This document shows, piece after piece, positions 39,962 through 48,878 of a DNA stretch of 64,000 bases. The position numbers were made by a program, and so were the translations under genes. The DNA comes from Nocardioides sp. SR21 (lineage in GTDB: Bacteria; Actinomycetota; Actinomycetes; Propionibacteriales; Nocardioidaceae): the NCBI RefSeq assembly GCF_022761125.1, contig NZ_JAKWJR010000012.1, forward strand, positions 62,001 through 126,000. Reading direction: 5' to 3'. Position 1 is the stretch's first letter, and every line of letters starts with the position of its first letter. A model generated the notes under the pieces. It ran no database searches. It was not told the origin of the DNA and saw nothing but the letters and a program-made list of their open reading frames with translations.

Positions 39962-42525
39962 GCTCCTGGCGTCTCGCGATCCGCCTCGCCCGGCGCGACG
40001 CGCTGCGCGCCCGCGGCCGGTCGATCCTGGTGCTGGTGATGATCGCGCTGCCCGTGCTCGCCGTGACCGCCGCCGACGTGGTGATCCAGACCCAGGAGGT
40101 CACCGGCGTCGAGGCGCTCGACCGCCGGCTCGGCACGGCCGACGCGCAGGTCACCGTCCCGGCCGAGGGGCGGCCGATGGTGCAGCGCTTCGACCCGATG
40201 GACGGCGCGACCACGGTCGGGGGGAAGCCGGACCCGCCCACGGAGGCCGAGATCTCCGCCGCGCTGGGCGGCGCCCGGCTGGTCGAGGAGCGGGTCGGCA
40301 GCGTCTCGTACGCGACCGACAAGGGGATCGGGTACGTCGAGGTGACCGAGGTCGACCTGCGCGACCCGGTCGCCGACGGCCTGTTCGAGCTGACGTCGGG
40401 GCGGCTCCCCGAGACCGCCGGCGAGGTGGTCGTGAACGACGCCGTCCTGGACTCGGGGTACGCCCTCGGCGACACGCTCGACCTCGGCAGGCAGAACCCC
40501 GCGCCGACGATCGTCGGGATCGCGGACTCCGCCTCCCTGCGGACCGCCCCCACGGCGGCCGGTCCGATCGGCAGCCTCGGGCTCGACGCCCGCAACGGTG
40601 CGTCGCCGGGCTGGCTGGCGGAGGGCGGACCGGTCTCGTGGGACGCCGTGGAGGCGCTCAACACGATGGGCGCGCTCGTGCTCTCGCGCGCCGTGATCGA
40701 GGACCCGCCGCCCGCCTCGGAGATCCCCGAGGAGCTCAACTGGGACTCGGGCGACGACTCGATGGTCGCCGCGGTCGCGCTGATCGTGGTGATGGCGCTG
40801 CTCGAGGTCGTGCTGCTCGCCGGCCCGGCCTTCGCGGTGACCGCCCGCCGGCAGGCGCGCAGCCTCGCGCTGATGTCCGCCACCGGCGGCACGCCCGCGC
40901 AGAGCCGCCGGGTCGTGCTGGCCGGCGGACTGGTCCTCGGCGGCGCCGCGGCCGTCCTCGGGGTCGTGCTCGGGATCGGCGCCGGCTGGCTGCTGCTCCC
41001 GGTCGTGCAGCGCTGGTCGAGCCACTGGTTCGGCCCCTTCGACGTGCCGTGGCCGCACGTCGCCGGGATCGCGATGTTCGGCCTGGCGAGCGCGGTGCTC
41101 GCCGCGGTCGTGCCCGCGTGGATCGCCGCCCGCCAGGACGTCGTCGCGGTGCTCGCCGGTCGCCGGGCCGACCGCCCGCCGTCGGTGCGCTCGCCGATCC
41201 TGGGCGTCGTCCTGCTCGGCATCGGCGTCGCGATGGCGGCGTACGGCGCCGCCGCAGGCTCCGGGAGCGGCGAGTTCCTCATCGCCGGCTCCGCGATCGT
41301 CGCCGTCCTGGGGATGATCCTCGTGGTGCCGGTCGTCGTGGCGGGCGTGGCCCGGGCGGCGGGCCGGCTGCCGCTCTCGACGCGGTACGCCGCTCGCGAC
41401 GCGGCGCGCCACCGCACCCGCACCGTGCCCGCCATCGCCGCGGTCGCGGCCACCGTCGCCGGCGTCGTGACGCTCGGGATCGGCCTCAGCAGCGACGAGG
41501 CCGAGAACGAAGGCACCTACACGCCGAGCCTGGCCATGGGCCAGGCCGCGGTGACCGGGTACGACCTCCGCCCGGCGGCCTGGGACGAGCTGGCCCGGGT
41601 GGTGGACCGGGAGCTGCCCGGCGCGACCGTGACCCCGATGACCGGGGTGGGCGGCGAGGACTGGGTCGACCTGCAGGAGCCGGGCGGCAGCGCCCCGCTG
41701 CTCGACGAGATGTCGGTCGGGTTCGGGTCCTCGATGCTCGTCGGTCGGTCCGTCCCTGACCTCGTCCCCGGCATCGCCGCGGCCGACCGCGAGCGAGCCG
41801 CGGCCGTGCTCGCCGACGGCGGGGTCGTGGCGTTCACCGACCACGACGTCGCGGGCGACGAGATCGAGCTGATGGCCGGCGAGCGGGGGACCACGATCCG
41901 GGTGCCGGCGGCGTACGTCCGCTTCCAGGACGACACGTACCCGACGCTCGCAGCCGTCGCCTCGCCGGAGGCGGTGGAGCGGCTCGGGGTCGACGTCGGC
42001 ACGGTCGCGGTCGCGGTCGCCGGCGCCGACGTCTCGACCGAGCAGGAGCAGGACGTGACCGAGGCGGTCGCCGCGGTCAACCCGAACGCCGGGTTCTACG
42101 TCGAGCGCGGCTACCAGGCCGAGGAGAACACCCGGATCGTGCAGTTCGTGCTGGCCGCGCTCGGCGCGATCCTGATGCTCGGCGGCACGCTGACCGCCAC
42201 GTTCCTCGCGCTGTCCGACGCCCGACCCGACCTCGCGACCCTGTCCGCCGTGGGGGCCTCCCCGCGACGCCGGCGCTCGATCGCGGCGTCGTACGCCCTG
42301 GTCGTGGGGTTCGTCGGCGCGCTGCTCGGCGCGGCGGTCGGGTTCATCCCCGGCATCGCGATCACCTACCCGCTGACCGCGCCGGCGTACACGGACACCG
42401 GGCCGTACCTCGACGTGCCGTGGGCGTTGATCGTCGGCCTGGTCGTGGGTCTGCCGCTGCTCACCGCCGCGATCGTCGGGCTCTGCACCCGCGCCCGGCT
42501 CCCGATGGTGGCGCGGCTCGACTGA
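39958..42525 (+). CDS. FtsX-like ABC permease, two-domain
   Basis: 855 aa. An N-terminal membrane segment (~20-42) is followed by a large extracytoplasmic domain (~45-255). The first FtsX core has segments near 270-292, 318-350 and 365-392, further segments lie near 420-440 and 450-475, then a second extracytoplasmic domain (~510-715) and three terminal segments (~722-745, 775-800, 815-840). Such permeases usually pair with one ATPase dimer and move lipids, peptides or antibiotics, or transmit force to a periplasmic partner. Last gene of the padR operon; a TetR operator follows immediately. Confidence 0.9.
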   Translation: MSSWRLAIRLARRDALRARGRSILVLVMIALPVLAVTAADVVIQTQEVTGVEALDRRLGTADAQVTVPAEGRPMVQRFDPMDGATTVGGKPDPPTEAEISAALGGARLVEERVGSVSYATDKGIGYVEVTEVDLRDPVADGLFELTSGRLPETAGEVVVNDAVLDSGYALGDTLDLGRQNPAPTIVGIADSASLRTAPTAAGPIGSLGLDARNGASPGWLAEGGPVSWDAVEALNTMGALVLSRAVIEDPPPASEIPEELNWDSGDDSMVAAVALIVVMALLEVVLLAGPAFAVTARRQARSLALMSATGGTPAQSRRVVLAGGLVLGGAAAVLGVVLGIGAGWLLLPVVQRWSSHWFGPFDVPWPHVAGIAMFGLASAVLAAVVPAWIAARQDVVAVLAGRRADRPPSVRSPILGVVLLGIGVAMAAYGAAAGSGSGEFLIAGSAIVAVLGMILVVPVVVAGVARAAGRLPLSTRYAARDAARHRTRTVPAIAAVAATVAGVVTLGIGLSSDEAENEGTYTPSLAMGQAAVTGYDLRPAAWDELARVVDRELPGATVTPMTGVGGEDWVDLQEPGGSAPLLDEMSVGFGSSMLVGRSVPDLVPGIAAADRERAAAVLADGGVVAFTDHDVAGDEIELMAGERGTTIRVPAAYVRFQDDTYPTLAAVASPEAVERLGVDVGTVAVAVAGADVSTEQEQDVTEAVAAVNPNAGFYVERGYQAEENTRIVQFVLAALGAILMLGGTLTATFLALSDARPDLATLSAVGASPRRRRSIAASYALVVGFVGALLGAAVGFIPGIAITYPLTAPAYTDTGPYLDVPWALIVGLVVGLPLLTAAIVGLCTRARLPMVARLD

Positions 42526-42569
42526 ACAAAAAGACAGGCTTGACTGTTTGTTGATGCGCGGGGCATGCT
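42526..42569 (+). promoter_or_regulatory. TetR operator and promoter of the atu-like operon
   Basis: An imperfect 26-bp palindrome (42526-42551; ACAAA...TTTGT ends, 18 of 26 positions symmetric) lies in a low-GC island between two genes. It overlaps a -35 TTGACT (42540-42545); after 18 nt comes CATGCT (42564-42569), 6 nt before GTG 42576. Expected autoregulation by the TetR encoded there. Confidence 0.65.
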
Positions 42570-42575
42570 GACGCC

Positions 42576-43172
42576 GTGACAGTGACGCGCGTGCCTCAGG
42601 AGGAGCGCACCCGGTTGATGCGGGCACGGCTGCTCGAGGCGACCGTCGACTGCCTGGTCGAGCGCGGCTTCGCGGGTACGTCGACCACGCTCGTCTCCGA
42701 GCGCGCCGGGGTGAGCCGGGGCGCGCAGCTCCACCACTTCCCGACCAAGAACGACCTGGTCGTCGCCGCCGTCGAGCACCTCGCGGCGAAGCGGGCTGAG
42801 GCCCTCGTCGCGGACGCCGCCAAGCTGCCGGGCGGGCCGAGGCACACCCGCGCGGTGCTGCAGATGCTCGCCGACCACTTCACCGGGCCGGTGTTCAGCG
42901 CCGCGCTCGAGCTGTGGGTCGCCGCCCGCACCGACCCGACCCTGCTCGCCGCGGTGTCGCCGCTCGAGCTGCGGGTCGGCCGCGAGACGCACCGGATGAC
43001 CGTCGAGCTGCTGGGCATCGACGAGTCCCAGCCCGGCGCCCGCGAGCTGGTGCAGGCGACGCTCGACCTGGTCCGCGGCCTCGGCCTCGCCAACACGATC
43101 ACCGACGACACGCGCCGCCGCGCGCGCATCCTCGACCGCTGGGCCGACGTGCTCGACAAGGAGATCGCATGA
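42576..43172 (+). CDS. TetR-family regulator of acyl-CoA catabolic operon
   Basis: 198 aa. HTH at ~18-62 (GFAGTSTTLVSERAGVSRGA followed by QLHHFPTKNDLV), then a TetR_C ligand domain. First gene of a nine-gene operon in which every junction is overlapping or short. Its position equals that of AtuR in Pseudomonas acyclic-terpene clusters, although the proteins need not be orthologous. The ligand is probably the operon's acyl-CoA substrate. Confidence 0.9.
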   Translation: MTVTRVPQEERTRLMRARLLEATVDCLVERGFAGTSTTLVSERAGVSRGAQLHHFPTKNDLVVAAVEHLAAKRAEALVADAAKLPGGPRHTRAVLQMLADHFTGPVFSAALELWVAARTDPTLLAAVSPLELRVGRETHRMTVELLGIDESQPGARELVQATLDLVRGLGLANTITDDTRRRARILDRWADVLDKEIA

Positions 43173-43963
43173 CCCTGCTCGACGACCTGCTCGGCGACCT
43201 GACCGCCGAGGGCGACCGGCTCTGGGCGGCGGTGTCCGGCCTGGACGCCGACGGCTGGGCCACCCCGACCCCGGCGGCCGGCTGGACCGTGGCCACCCAG
43301 GTCGCGCACCTGCTCTGGACCGACGAGGTCGCGACGATCGCGGCCACCGACTCCCCAGAAGGCAAGGACGCCTGGGACGCGATCGTGCTGGAGGCGATCG
43401 CCGACCCGATGGGGTACGTCGACGCCCAGGCGCACGAGGTCGCCAGGCTCGCGCCCACCGCACTGCTCGCCCGGTGGGGTGCGGCGCGCGACGGCCTGAA
43501 GACCGCCCTGCAGGAGCTCCCCGACGGTCAGAAGATGCCGTGGTTCGGCCCGCCGATGTCGGCGGCGTCGATGGCGACCGCGCGGTTCATGGAGACCTGG
43601 GCGCACGCGCTCGACGTGTACGACGCGCTCGGGGTCGCCTACGAGCCGACCGACCGGATCCGGCACGTGACGCACCTCGGGGTCCGCACCCGGAACTTCG
43701 CGTTCTCCGTGCACGAGCTGGAACCGCCGGCAGAGGAGTTCCGCATCGACCTGGTCGCGCCTTCCGGCGACGTCTGGTCGTGGGGACCCGAGGACGCGGC
43801 GCAGACCGTCACCGGCTCGGCGTACGACTTCTGCCTGCTCGTGACCCAGCGCGTGCACCGCGACGACACCGACCTGGTGGCCGTCGGTGCGGACGCCGAG
43901 AAGTGGCTGACGATCGCGCAGGCGTTCGCCGGGCCCGCGGGCGAGGGGCGAGCCAAGCGATGA
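43169..43963 (+). CDS. TIGR03084-family DinB-like metal-binding protein
   Basis: 264 aa. N-terminal DinB/maleylpyruvate-isomerase fold: TPAAGWTVATQVAHLLWTDE (~36-55) and FMETWAHALDVYDALG (~141-156) carry the His residues of the metal site; an SCP2-like C-terminal part follows. TIGR03084 proteins are often found beside AtuA-like genes and acyl-CoA dehydrogenases. A mycothiol-dependent isomerase or hydrolase step is a guess. ATGA overlaps both neighbours. Confidence 0.85.
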   Translation: MTLLDDLLGDLTAEGDRLWAAVSGLDADGWATPTPAAGWTVATQVAHLLWTDEVATIAATDSPEGKDAWDAIVLEAIADPMGYVDAQAHEVARLAPTALLARWGAARDGLKTALQELPDGQKMPWFGPPMSAASMATARFMETWAHALDVYDALGVAYEPTDRIRHVTHLGVRTRNFAFSVHELEPPAEEFRIDLVAPSGDVWSWGPEDAAQTVTGSAYDFCLLVTQRVHRDDTDLVAVGADAEKWLTIAQAFAGPAGEGRAKR

Positions 43964-45666
43964 GGATCGGCAACTGCTCGGGGTTCTACGGCGACCGGCT
44001 CTCCGCGATGCGGGAGATGCTGGAGGGTCGCCACGAAGATGGGCAGAGCCTCGACTACCTGACCGGTGACTACCTGGCCGAGCTGACCATGCTCATCCTC
44101 GGCAAGGACACCATGAAGGACCCGTCGCTCGGGTACGCCAAGACGTTCGTCCGCCAGCTCGAGGACTGCCTCGGCCTGGCGCTCGAGAACGGCGTCAAGA
44201 TCGTCAGCAACGCCGGCGGGCTCAACCCGGCCGGCCTCGCCGACCGGGTCCGCGAGGTCGCGTCCGGCCTCGGGCTCGACGTGAACGTCGCGCACGTCGA
44301 AGGTGACGACGTCCGGAGCCTCGGCTTCGCGAACGCCCTCACCGCGAACGCCTACCTGGGCGGCTTCGGCATCGCTGCGGCCCTGCGCGAGGGCGCGGAC
44401 GTCGTCGTCACCGGCCGGGTCACCGACGCCAGCGTGGTCGTCGGCCCGGCCGTCGCCCACCACGGCTGGACGCCGACGTCGTACGACGAGCTCGCCGGTG
44501 CCGTCGTCGCCGGGCACGTGCTGGAGTGCGGCACCCAGGCGACCGGCGGCAACTTCAGCGGGTTCCGCTCGCTGCCCCACGACGGCAGGCCGCTCGGCTT
44601 CCCGCTCGCCGAGATCGCGGCGGACGGCTCGAGCGTGATCACCAAGCACGTCGGCACCGGCGGCGCGGTCACCGTCGACACCGTGACCGCCCAGCTGCTG
44701 TACGAGATCCAGACGACGCGCTACCTCAACCCCGACGTGACCACGCACCTCGACTCGATCGAGCTGCGCGAGACCGGCGCCGACCGCGTCGAGATCAGCG
44801 GCGTGCGCGGGGAGGCGCCGCCCGAGCGGCTCAAGGTTTGCGTCAACGAGCTCGGCGGCTTCCGCAACACCGTGGAGTTCGTGCTGACCGGCCTCGACAT
44901 CGAGGCCAAGGCCGACTGGGTCCGCGAGCAGCTCGCCCCACGGCTGACCGCCACCGAGGTCGCCTGGACGCTCGGCTCGGTCCCGGCTCCGGACGCGGAC
45001 ACCGAGGAGGGCGCGTCCTGCCTGCTGCGCTGCACGGTCAAGGACGCCGAGCCCGACCCGGTCGGCCGCGCGTTCACCGGCCCGGCGGTCGAGCTCGCGC
45101 TGGCGTCGTACCCCGGGTTCACGATGACCGCCCCGCCCGCGCAGCCCACGCCGTACGGCGTCTACCGGCCGGAGTACGTCGACCGCGCGTCGGTGACGCA
45201 CACCGTCGTGCACGCCGACGGTCGTCGTGAGGTGATCGCGGACCCGACCGAGTTCGCCGAGCTCAGCGGTGAACACGGCGTCCGGCCGTCGCCGTTCCCG
45301 GCGCCCTCGGACTCGATGACCCGCCGCGCGCCGCTCGGCTCCTTCGTGCACGCGCGCTCCGGCGACAAGGGCGGCGACGCCAACCTCGGGCTCTGGATCG
45401 TCAATGACGGTTCCGAGAAGTACGACGCCCGGGTCACCTGGCTGCAGAAGCTGATCACGGCGAAGAAGGTCCGCGAGCTGGTCCCGGAGGCCGCCGACCT
45501 CGACGTCGAGGTCTACGTGCTCCCGAACCTCGGCGCGGTCAACGTGCTGATCCGCGGCCTGCTCGGCGACGGTGTCGCCGCGTCGACGCGGTTCGACCCG
45601 CAGGCCAAGGGCCTGGGCGAGTGGGTGCGCTCGCGGATGGTGCACATCGACGAGGCGGTCCTGTGA
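43960..45666 (+). CDS. Acyclic terpene utilisation AtuA-like protein (DUF1446 plus C-terminal domain)
   Basis: 568 aa. The N-terminal ~360 residues are DUF1446 (NCSGFYGDRLSAMREMLEG, VSNAGGLNPAGL, VTGRVTDASVVVGPA, ECGTQATGGNFSGF). The C-terminal ~110 residues are the separate AtuA ferredoxin-like domain (FVHARSGDKGGDANLGLWIV). In Pseudomonas citronellol/geraniol degradation AtuA is needed, but its reaction is not well defined. Here it leads the catabolic part of the operon together with two dehydrogenases and a carboxylase. No frameshift; the length is normal for the fused form. Confidence 0.9.
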   Translation: MRIGNCSGFYGDRLSAMREMLEGRHEDGQSLDYLTGDYLAELTMLILGKDTMKDPSLGYAKTFVRQLEDCLGLALENGVKIVSNAGGLNPAGLADRVREVASGLGLDVNVAHVEGDDVRSLGFANALTANAYLGGFGIAAALREGADVVVTGRVTDASVVVGPAVAHHGWTPTSYDELAGAVVAGHVLECGTQATGGNFSGFRSLPHDGRPLGFPLAEIAADGSSVITKHVGTGGAVTVDTVTAQLLYEIQTTRYLNPDVTTHLDSIELRETGADRVEISGVRGEAPPERLKVCVNELGGFRNTVEFVLTGLDIEAKADWVREQLAPRLTATEVAWTLGSVPAPDADTEEGASCLLRCTVKDAEPDPVGRAFTGPAVELALASYPGFTMTAPPAQPTPYGVYRPEYVDRASVTHTVVHADGRREVIADPTEFAELSGEHGVRPSPFPAPSDSMTRRAPLGSFVHARSGDKGGDANLGLWIVNDGSEKYDARVTWLQKLITAKKVRELVPEAADLDVEVYVLPNLGAVNVLIRGLLGDGVAASTRFDPQAKGLGEWVRSRMVHIDEAVL

Positions 45667-46775
45667 TCCGCGACCTGGGCGCGGAGTTCACGCGCCGCGA
45701 GGTCGTCGACCACCTCCAGGAGTGGGAGGACGCCGGCGACATCCCGCGAGAGCTGCACCTGGCGGCCGCCAAGCAGGGCCTGCTCGGCGTCTCCTTCCCC
45801 GAGTCGGTCGGCGGCGAGGGCGGCGACATCCTCGACAGCGTCGACCTCCAGGAGGGCATGTTCGAGGCGGGCGCGAGCAGCGGTCTGATGGCCGGCCTGT
45901 TCACCGGCGGCATCGCGCTGCCGCACCTGGCCGCGCACGGCTCGCCCGAGCTGGTCGACCGCTTCGTGCGACCGACGCTGGCCGGCGAGAAGATCGGGGC
46001 GCTCGCGATCACCGAGCCCGGCGGTGGCTCGGACGTCGGTGGCATCCGGACGACCGCCGTACGCCGAGGGGACGACTACGTCGTCAACGGCGCCAAGACG
46101 TTCATCACCAGCGGCGTGCGCGCGGACTTCGTGACCACCGCGGTCCGCACCGGCGGCCCGGGAGCGGGCGGGGTCAGCCTGCTGGTGATCGAGAAGGGCA
46201 CGCCCGGCTTCACCGTCGACCGGTCCCTGAAGAAGATGGGCTGGCACTGCTCCGACACCGCCGAGCTGTCGTTCGTCGACGTGCGGGTGCCGGTGACGAA
46301 CCTGGTCGGCGAGGAGAACGGCGGGTTCGCCCAGATCGCCGAGCAGTTCGTGGTCGAGCGGATCGCGCTGGCCGTGCACGCGTACGGCATCGCCGGCCGT
46401 TCGCTCGAGCTGACCGCCGCGTACTGCCGCGACCGCGAGACGTTCGGCAGGCCGCTCGTCGAGCGGCAGGTCGTGCGGCACAAGCTCGTCGAGATGCGCC
46501 GGCAGGTCGAGGTCGCGCGCACCTACACGCGCGAGGTCGCCCGCCGGCACGCAGCCGGCGAGTTCGTCGTGGCCGAGGCCTGCCTCGCGAAGCAGACCGC
46601 GGTGGACTGCGCGACGTACGTCTGTGACCAGGCCGTCCAGCTGCATGGCGGGACCGGCTACATGCACGGGACCGAGGTGGAGCGGCACTACCGCGACGCC
46701 CGGATCCTGCCGATCGGAGGAGGCGCGAGCGAAGTGCTGGCAGATCTCGCAGCGAAGCTGCTGGGGTACGCATGA
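45663..46775 (+). CDS. Acyl-CoA dehydrogenase (first of two in operon)
   Basis: 370-aa FAD enzyme introducing an alpha-beta double bond into an acyl-CoA. GALAITEPGGGSDVGGI and NGAKTFITSGVRADFV are the flavin-binding beta-domain motifs; YCRDRETFGRPL and LHGGTGYMHGTEVERHYRDA the C-terminal helical ones. The end reads IGGGASEVL rather than the YEGTxxI of straight-chain enzymes, so the catalytic Glu is probably elsewhere, as in isovaleryl- or citronellyl-CoA dehydrogenases. GTG 45663 overlaps the AtuA stop. Confidence 0.9.
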   Translation: MIRDLGAEFTRREVVDHLQEWEDAGDIPRELHLAAAKQGLLGVSFPESVGGEGGDILDSVDLQEGMFEAGASSGLMAGLFTGGIALPHLAAHGSPELVDRFVRPTLAGEKIGALAITEPGGGSDVGGIRTTAVRRGDDYVVNGAKTFITSGVRADFVTTAVRTGGPGAGGVSLLVIEKGTPGFTVDRSLKKMGWHCSDTAELSFVDVRVPVTNLVGEENGGFAQIAEQFVVERIALAVHAYGIAGRSLELTAAYCRDRETFGRPLVERQVVRHKLVEMRRQVEVARTYTREVARRHAAGEFVVAEACLAKQTAVDCATYVCDQAVQLHGGTGYMHGTEVERHYRDARILPIGGGASEVLADLAAKLLGYA

Positions 46776-46842
46776 CCACCCCAAGAAACCGCGGGCTTCC
46801 CCCGCTTCGCTCCTCCACCCCGCGCTTCCCCGGGGACCCCGG

Positions 46843-47295
46843 ATGAAGGGCGAGGTGACGGTGCGGATGGACGCGCCGCCCGAGAAGGTCTGGGCGCTCG
46901 TGTCCGACGTGACCCGGATCGGGGAGTTCTCGCCGGAGACGTTCGAGGCGCGGTGGACCCGCGGCTCGACCGGACCCGAGGTGGGCGCCTACTTCAAGGG
47001 TCACGTGAAGCGGAACGGCGTGGGCCCGACGTACTGGACGCCGTGCCGGGTCACGAAGTGCGTGCCGAACGAGCTGTTCGAGTTCGCCGTCGGCACCGAG
47101 GAGGTCCCGATCAACAACTGGGGCTACCGGATCGAGCCGGACGGCGACGGGTCGCTGGTGACGGAGTACTTCCGGCTCGAGCCCAAGCCCTACCTGCGCG
47201 CCTACTGGTTCCTGCTCGGCAAGCTCCGCGGCCGGACCAACGAGAAGGGCATGCGCACCACCCTCGAACGCATGAAGGAGGTCGTCGAGCGATGA
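46843..47295 (+). CDS. SRPBCC family protein (polyketide cyclase/START-like)
   Basis: 150 aa. Begins MKGEVTVRMDAPPEKVWALV, a helix-grip lipid-binding fold with GPEVGAYFKGHVKR and LVTEYFRLEPKPYLRAYW. Such proteins bind hydrophobic ligands; in this operon it may hold the terpenoid or acyl substrate. ATG 46843 is preferred because earlier starts would run into the dehydrogenase gene. The 67-nt gap before it is Pro/C-rich and holds no other gene. ATGA overlap with the carboxylase gene. Confidence 0.84.
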   Translation: MKGEVTVRMDAPPEKVWALVSDVTRIGEFSPETFEARWTRGSTGPEVGAYFKGHVKRNGVGPTYWTPCRVTKCVPNELFEFAVGTEEVPINNWGYRIEPDGDGSLVTEYFRLEPKPYLRAYWFLLGKLRGRTNEKGMRTTLERMKEVVER

Positions 47296-48878
47296 GCGGT
47301 CTCGACAAGCTCGACCACCGGACGGCGATGCTGGAGAAGCTCGCCGCTCTCGACACCGAGCACGCCAAGGCGGTCGCCGGTGGCGGGGAGAAGTACGTCG
47401 GGCGCCACCACGCGCGCGGCAAGCTGCTGCCGCGGGAGCGGATCGAGCTGCTCATCGACGAGGGCTCGGCGTTCCTCGAGCTGTCACCGCTGGCCGGCTG
47501 GGGCTCGGAGTTCCCGGTCGGCGCGTCCGTGGTCACGGGCATCGGCGTCGTCGAGGGCGTCGAGTGCATGATCACCGCGAACGACCCGACGGTGAAGGGC
47601 GGCGCCTCGAACCCCTGGACGGTCAAGAAGATCTTCCGAGCCTCGCAGATCGCCGAGGAGAACGGGCTGCCGACGGTCTCGCTGGTCGAGTCCGGCGGCG
47701 CGGACCTGCCGACCCAGAAGGAGATCTTCATCCCGGGCGGCAAGCTGTTCCGCGACATCACGCGCGCCAGCGCCCGCAAGGAGCCGACGATTGCGCTGGT
47801 GTTCGGCAACTCGACCGCTGGTGGCGCCTACGTGCCCGGCATGTCTGACTACACGGTGATGGTCAAGGAGCAGGCCAAGGTCTTCCTCGGGGGTCCGCCG
47901 CTGGTGAAGATGGCGACCGGCGAGGAGTCCGACGACGAGTCGCTCGGCGGTGCCGAGATGCACGCCCGCACCTCGGGTCTCGCCGACTACCTCGCCGAGG
48001 ACGAGCGGGACGCCATCCGCATCGGCCGGCGCATCGTGGCGCGGCTCAACTGGCGCAAGGCCGTGGCCGCCCCGACGTCGTGGGCCGAGCCTGACGAGGA
48101 CACGGAGGGTCTGCTCGACCTGATCCCGGCCGACCTCAAGGAGCCGTTCGACCCGCGCGACGTGATCCACCGGATCTGCGACGGCGTCTCGGACACGAAC
48201 GGTGTCGTCTTCGACGAGTTCAAGCCGCTCTACGGCCCGTCGCTGGTGACCGGCTGGGCCAAGCTGCACGGCCGCTCGATCGGCATCCTCGCCAACGCGC
48301 AGGGCGTGCTGTTCAGCGCCGAGGCGCAGAAGGCGACGCAGTTCGTGCAGCTCGCGAACCAGACCGACACCCCGCTGCTGTTCCTGCACAACACCACCGG
48401 CTACATGGTCGGCAAGGAGTACGAGCAGGGCGGCATCATCAAGCACGGCGCGATGATGATCAACGCGATCAGCAACTCCACGGTCCCGCACCTCAGCGTG
48501 ATCATGGGCGCGTCGTACGGCGCCGGGAACTACGGCATGAACGGCCGTGCCTTCGACCCGCGCTTCCTCTTCACCTGGCCGTCGGCGAAGTCCGCGGTGA
48601 TGGGCCCCGCCCAGCTCGCCGGCGTGCTCGAGATCGTCGCGCAGCAGTCGGCCGAGGCGAAGGGCCAGCCGTTCGACGCCGAGGGCTTCAAGGGCATCAA
48701 GGAGATCGTCGAGGCCCAGATCGAGGAGCAGTCGATGCCGCACTTCCTCTCCGGGATGCTGTACGACGACGGCGTCATCGACCCGCGCGACACCCGGACC
48801 ATCCTCGGCATCTGCCTGTCCGTCATCGAGAACCAGCCGATCGTCGGCACCGACCGGTTTGGAGTGTTCCGGCCTTGA
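47292..48878 (+). CDS. accD: Acyl-CoA carboxylase, carboxyltransferase (beta) subunit
   Basis: 528 aa; transfers CO2 from carboxybiotin to an acyl-CoA, like methylcrotonyl-, geranyl- or propionyl-CoA carboxylase. The N-lobe has GRHHARGKLLPRERIELLID and GGASNPWTVKK; the acyl-CoA site includes SGGADLPTQKEIF and FGNSTAGGAYVPGMSDY; the C-lobe has LANAQGVLFSAEAQKA and MGASYGAGNYGMNGRAFDP. SGGADLP and NYGMNGRAF point to the methylcrotonyl/geranyl group. Residues 3-9 (GLDKLDH) are encoded by a 20-bp match to the REP-like repeat. Overlaps the next gene by 4 bp. Confidence 0.93.
   Translation: MSGLDKLDHRTAMLEKLAALDTEHAKAVAGGGEKYVGRHHARGKLLPRERIELLIDEGSAFLELSPLAGWGSEFPVGASVVTGIGVVEGVECMITANDPTVKGGASNPWTVKKIFRASQIAEENGLPTVSLVESGGADLPTQKEIFIPGGKLFRDITRASARKEPTIALVFGNSTAGGAYVPGMSDYTVMVKEQAKVFLGGPPLVKMATGEESDDESLGGAEMHARTSGLADYLAEDERDAIRIGRRIVARLNWRKAVAAPTSWAEPDEDTEGLLDLIPADLKEPFDPRDVIHRICDGVSDTNGVVFDEFKPLYGPSLVTGWAKLHGRSIGILANAQGVLFSAEAQKATQFVQLANQTDTPLLFLHNTTGYMVGKEYEQGGIIKHGAMMINAISNSTVPHLSVIMGASYGAGNYGMNGRAFDPRFLFTWPSAKSAVMGPAQLAGVLEIVAQQSAEAKGQPFDAEGFKGIKEIVEAQIEEQSMPHFLSGMLYDDGVIDPRDTRTILGICLSVIENQPIVGTDRFGVFRP
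47298..47319 (+). repeat. REP-like half-element inside accD start
   Basis: GGTCTCGACAAGCTCGACCA (20 bp) is identical to the right arm of the intergenic element at 7529-7548 and continues with CC. It is in frame and gives the N-terminal residues of AccD. Confidence 0.75.

Noticed and set aside
39511..42627. Very long open frame on the minus strand (over 1000 codons)
   Set aside because: It is antisense to the ABC ATPase and FtsX permease genes; its composition is Arg/Asp/Gly/His-rich, as expected from reading GC-rich coding DNA backwards, with no recognisable domain.
46776..46842. Possible small gene or hairpin in the gap before the SRPBCC gene
   Set aside because: The C-rich stretch has no convincing reading frame or clean inverted repeat.
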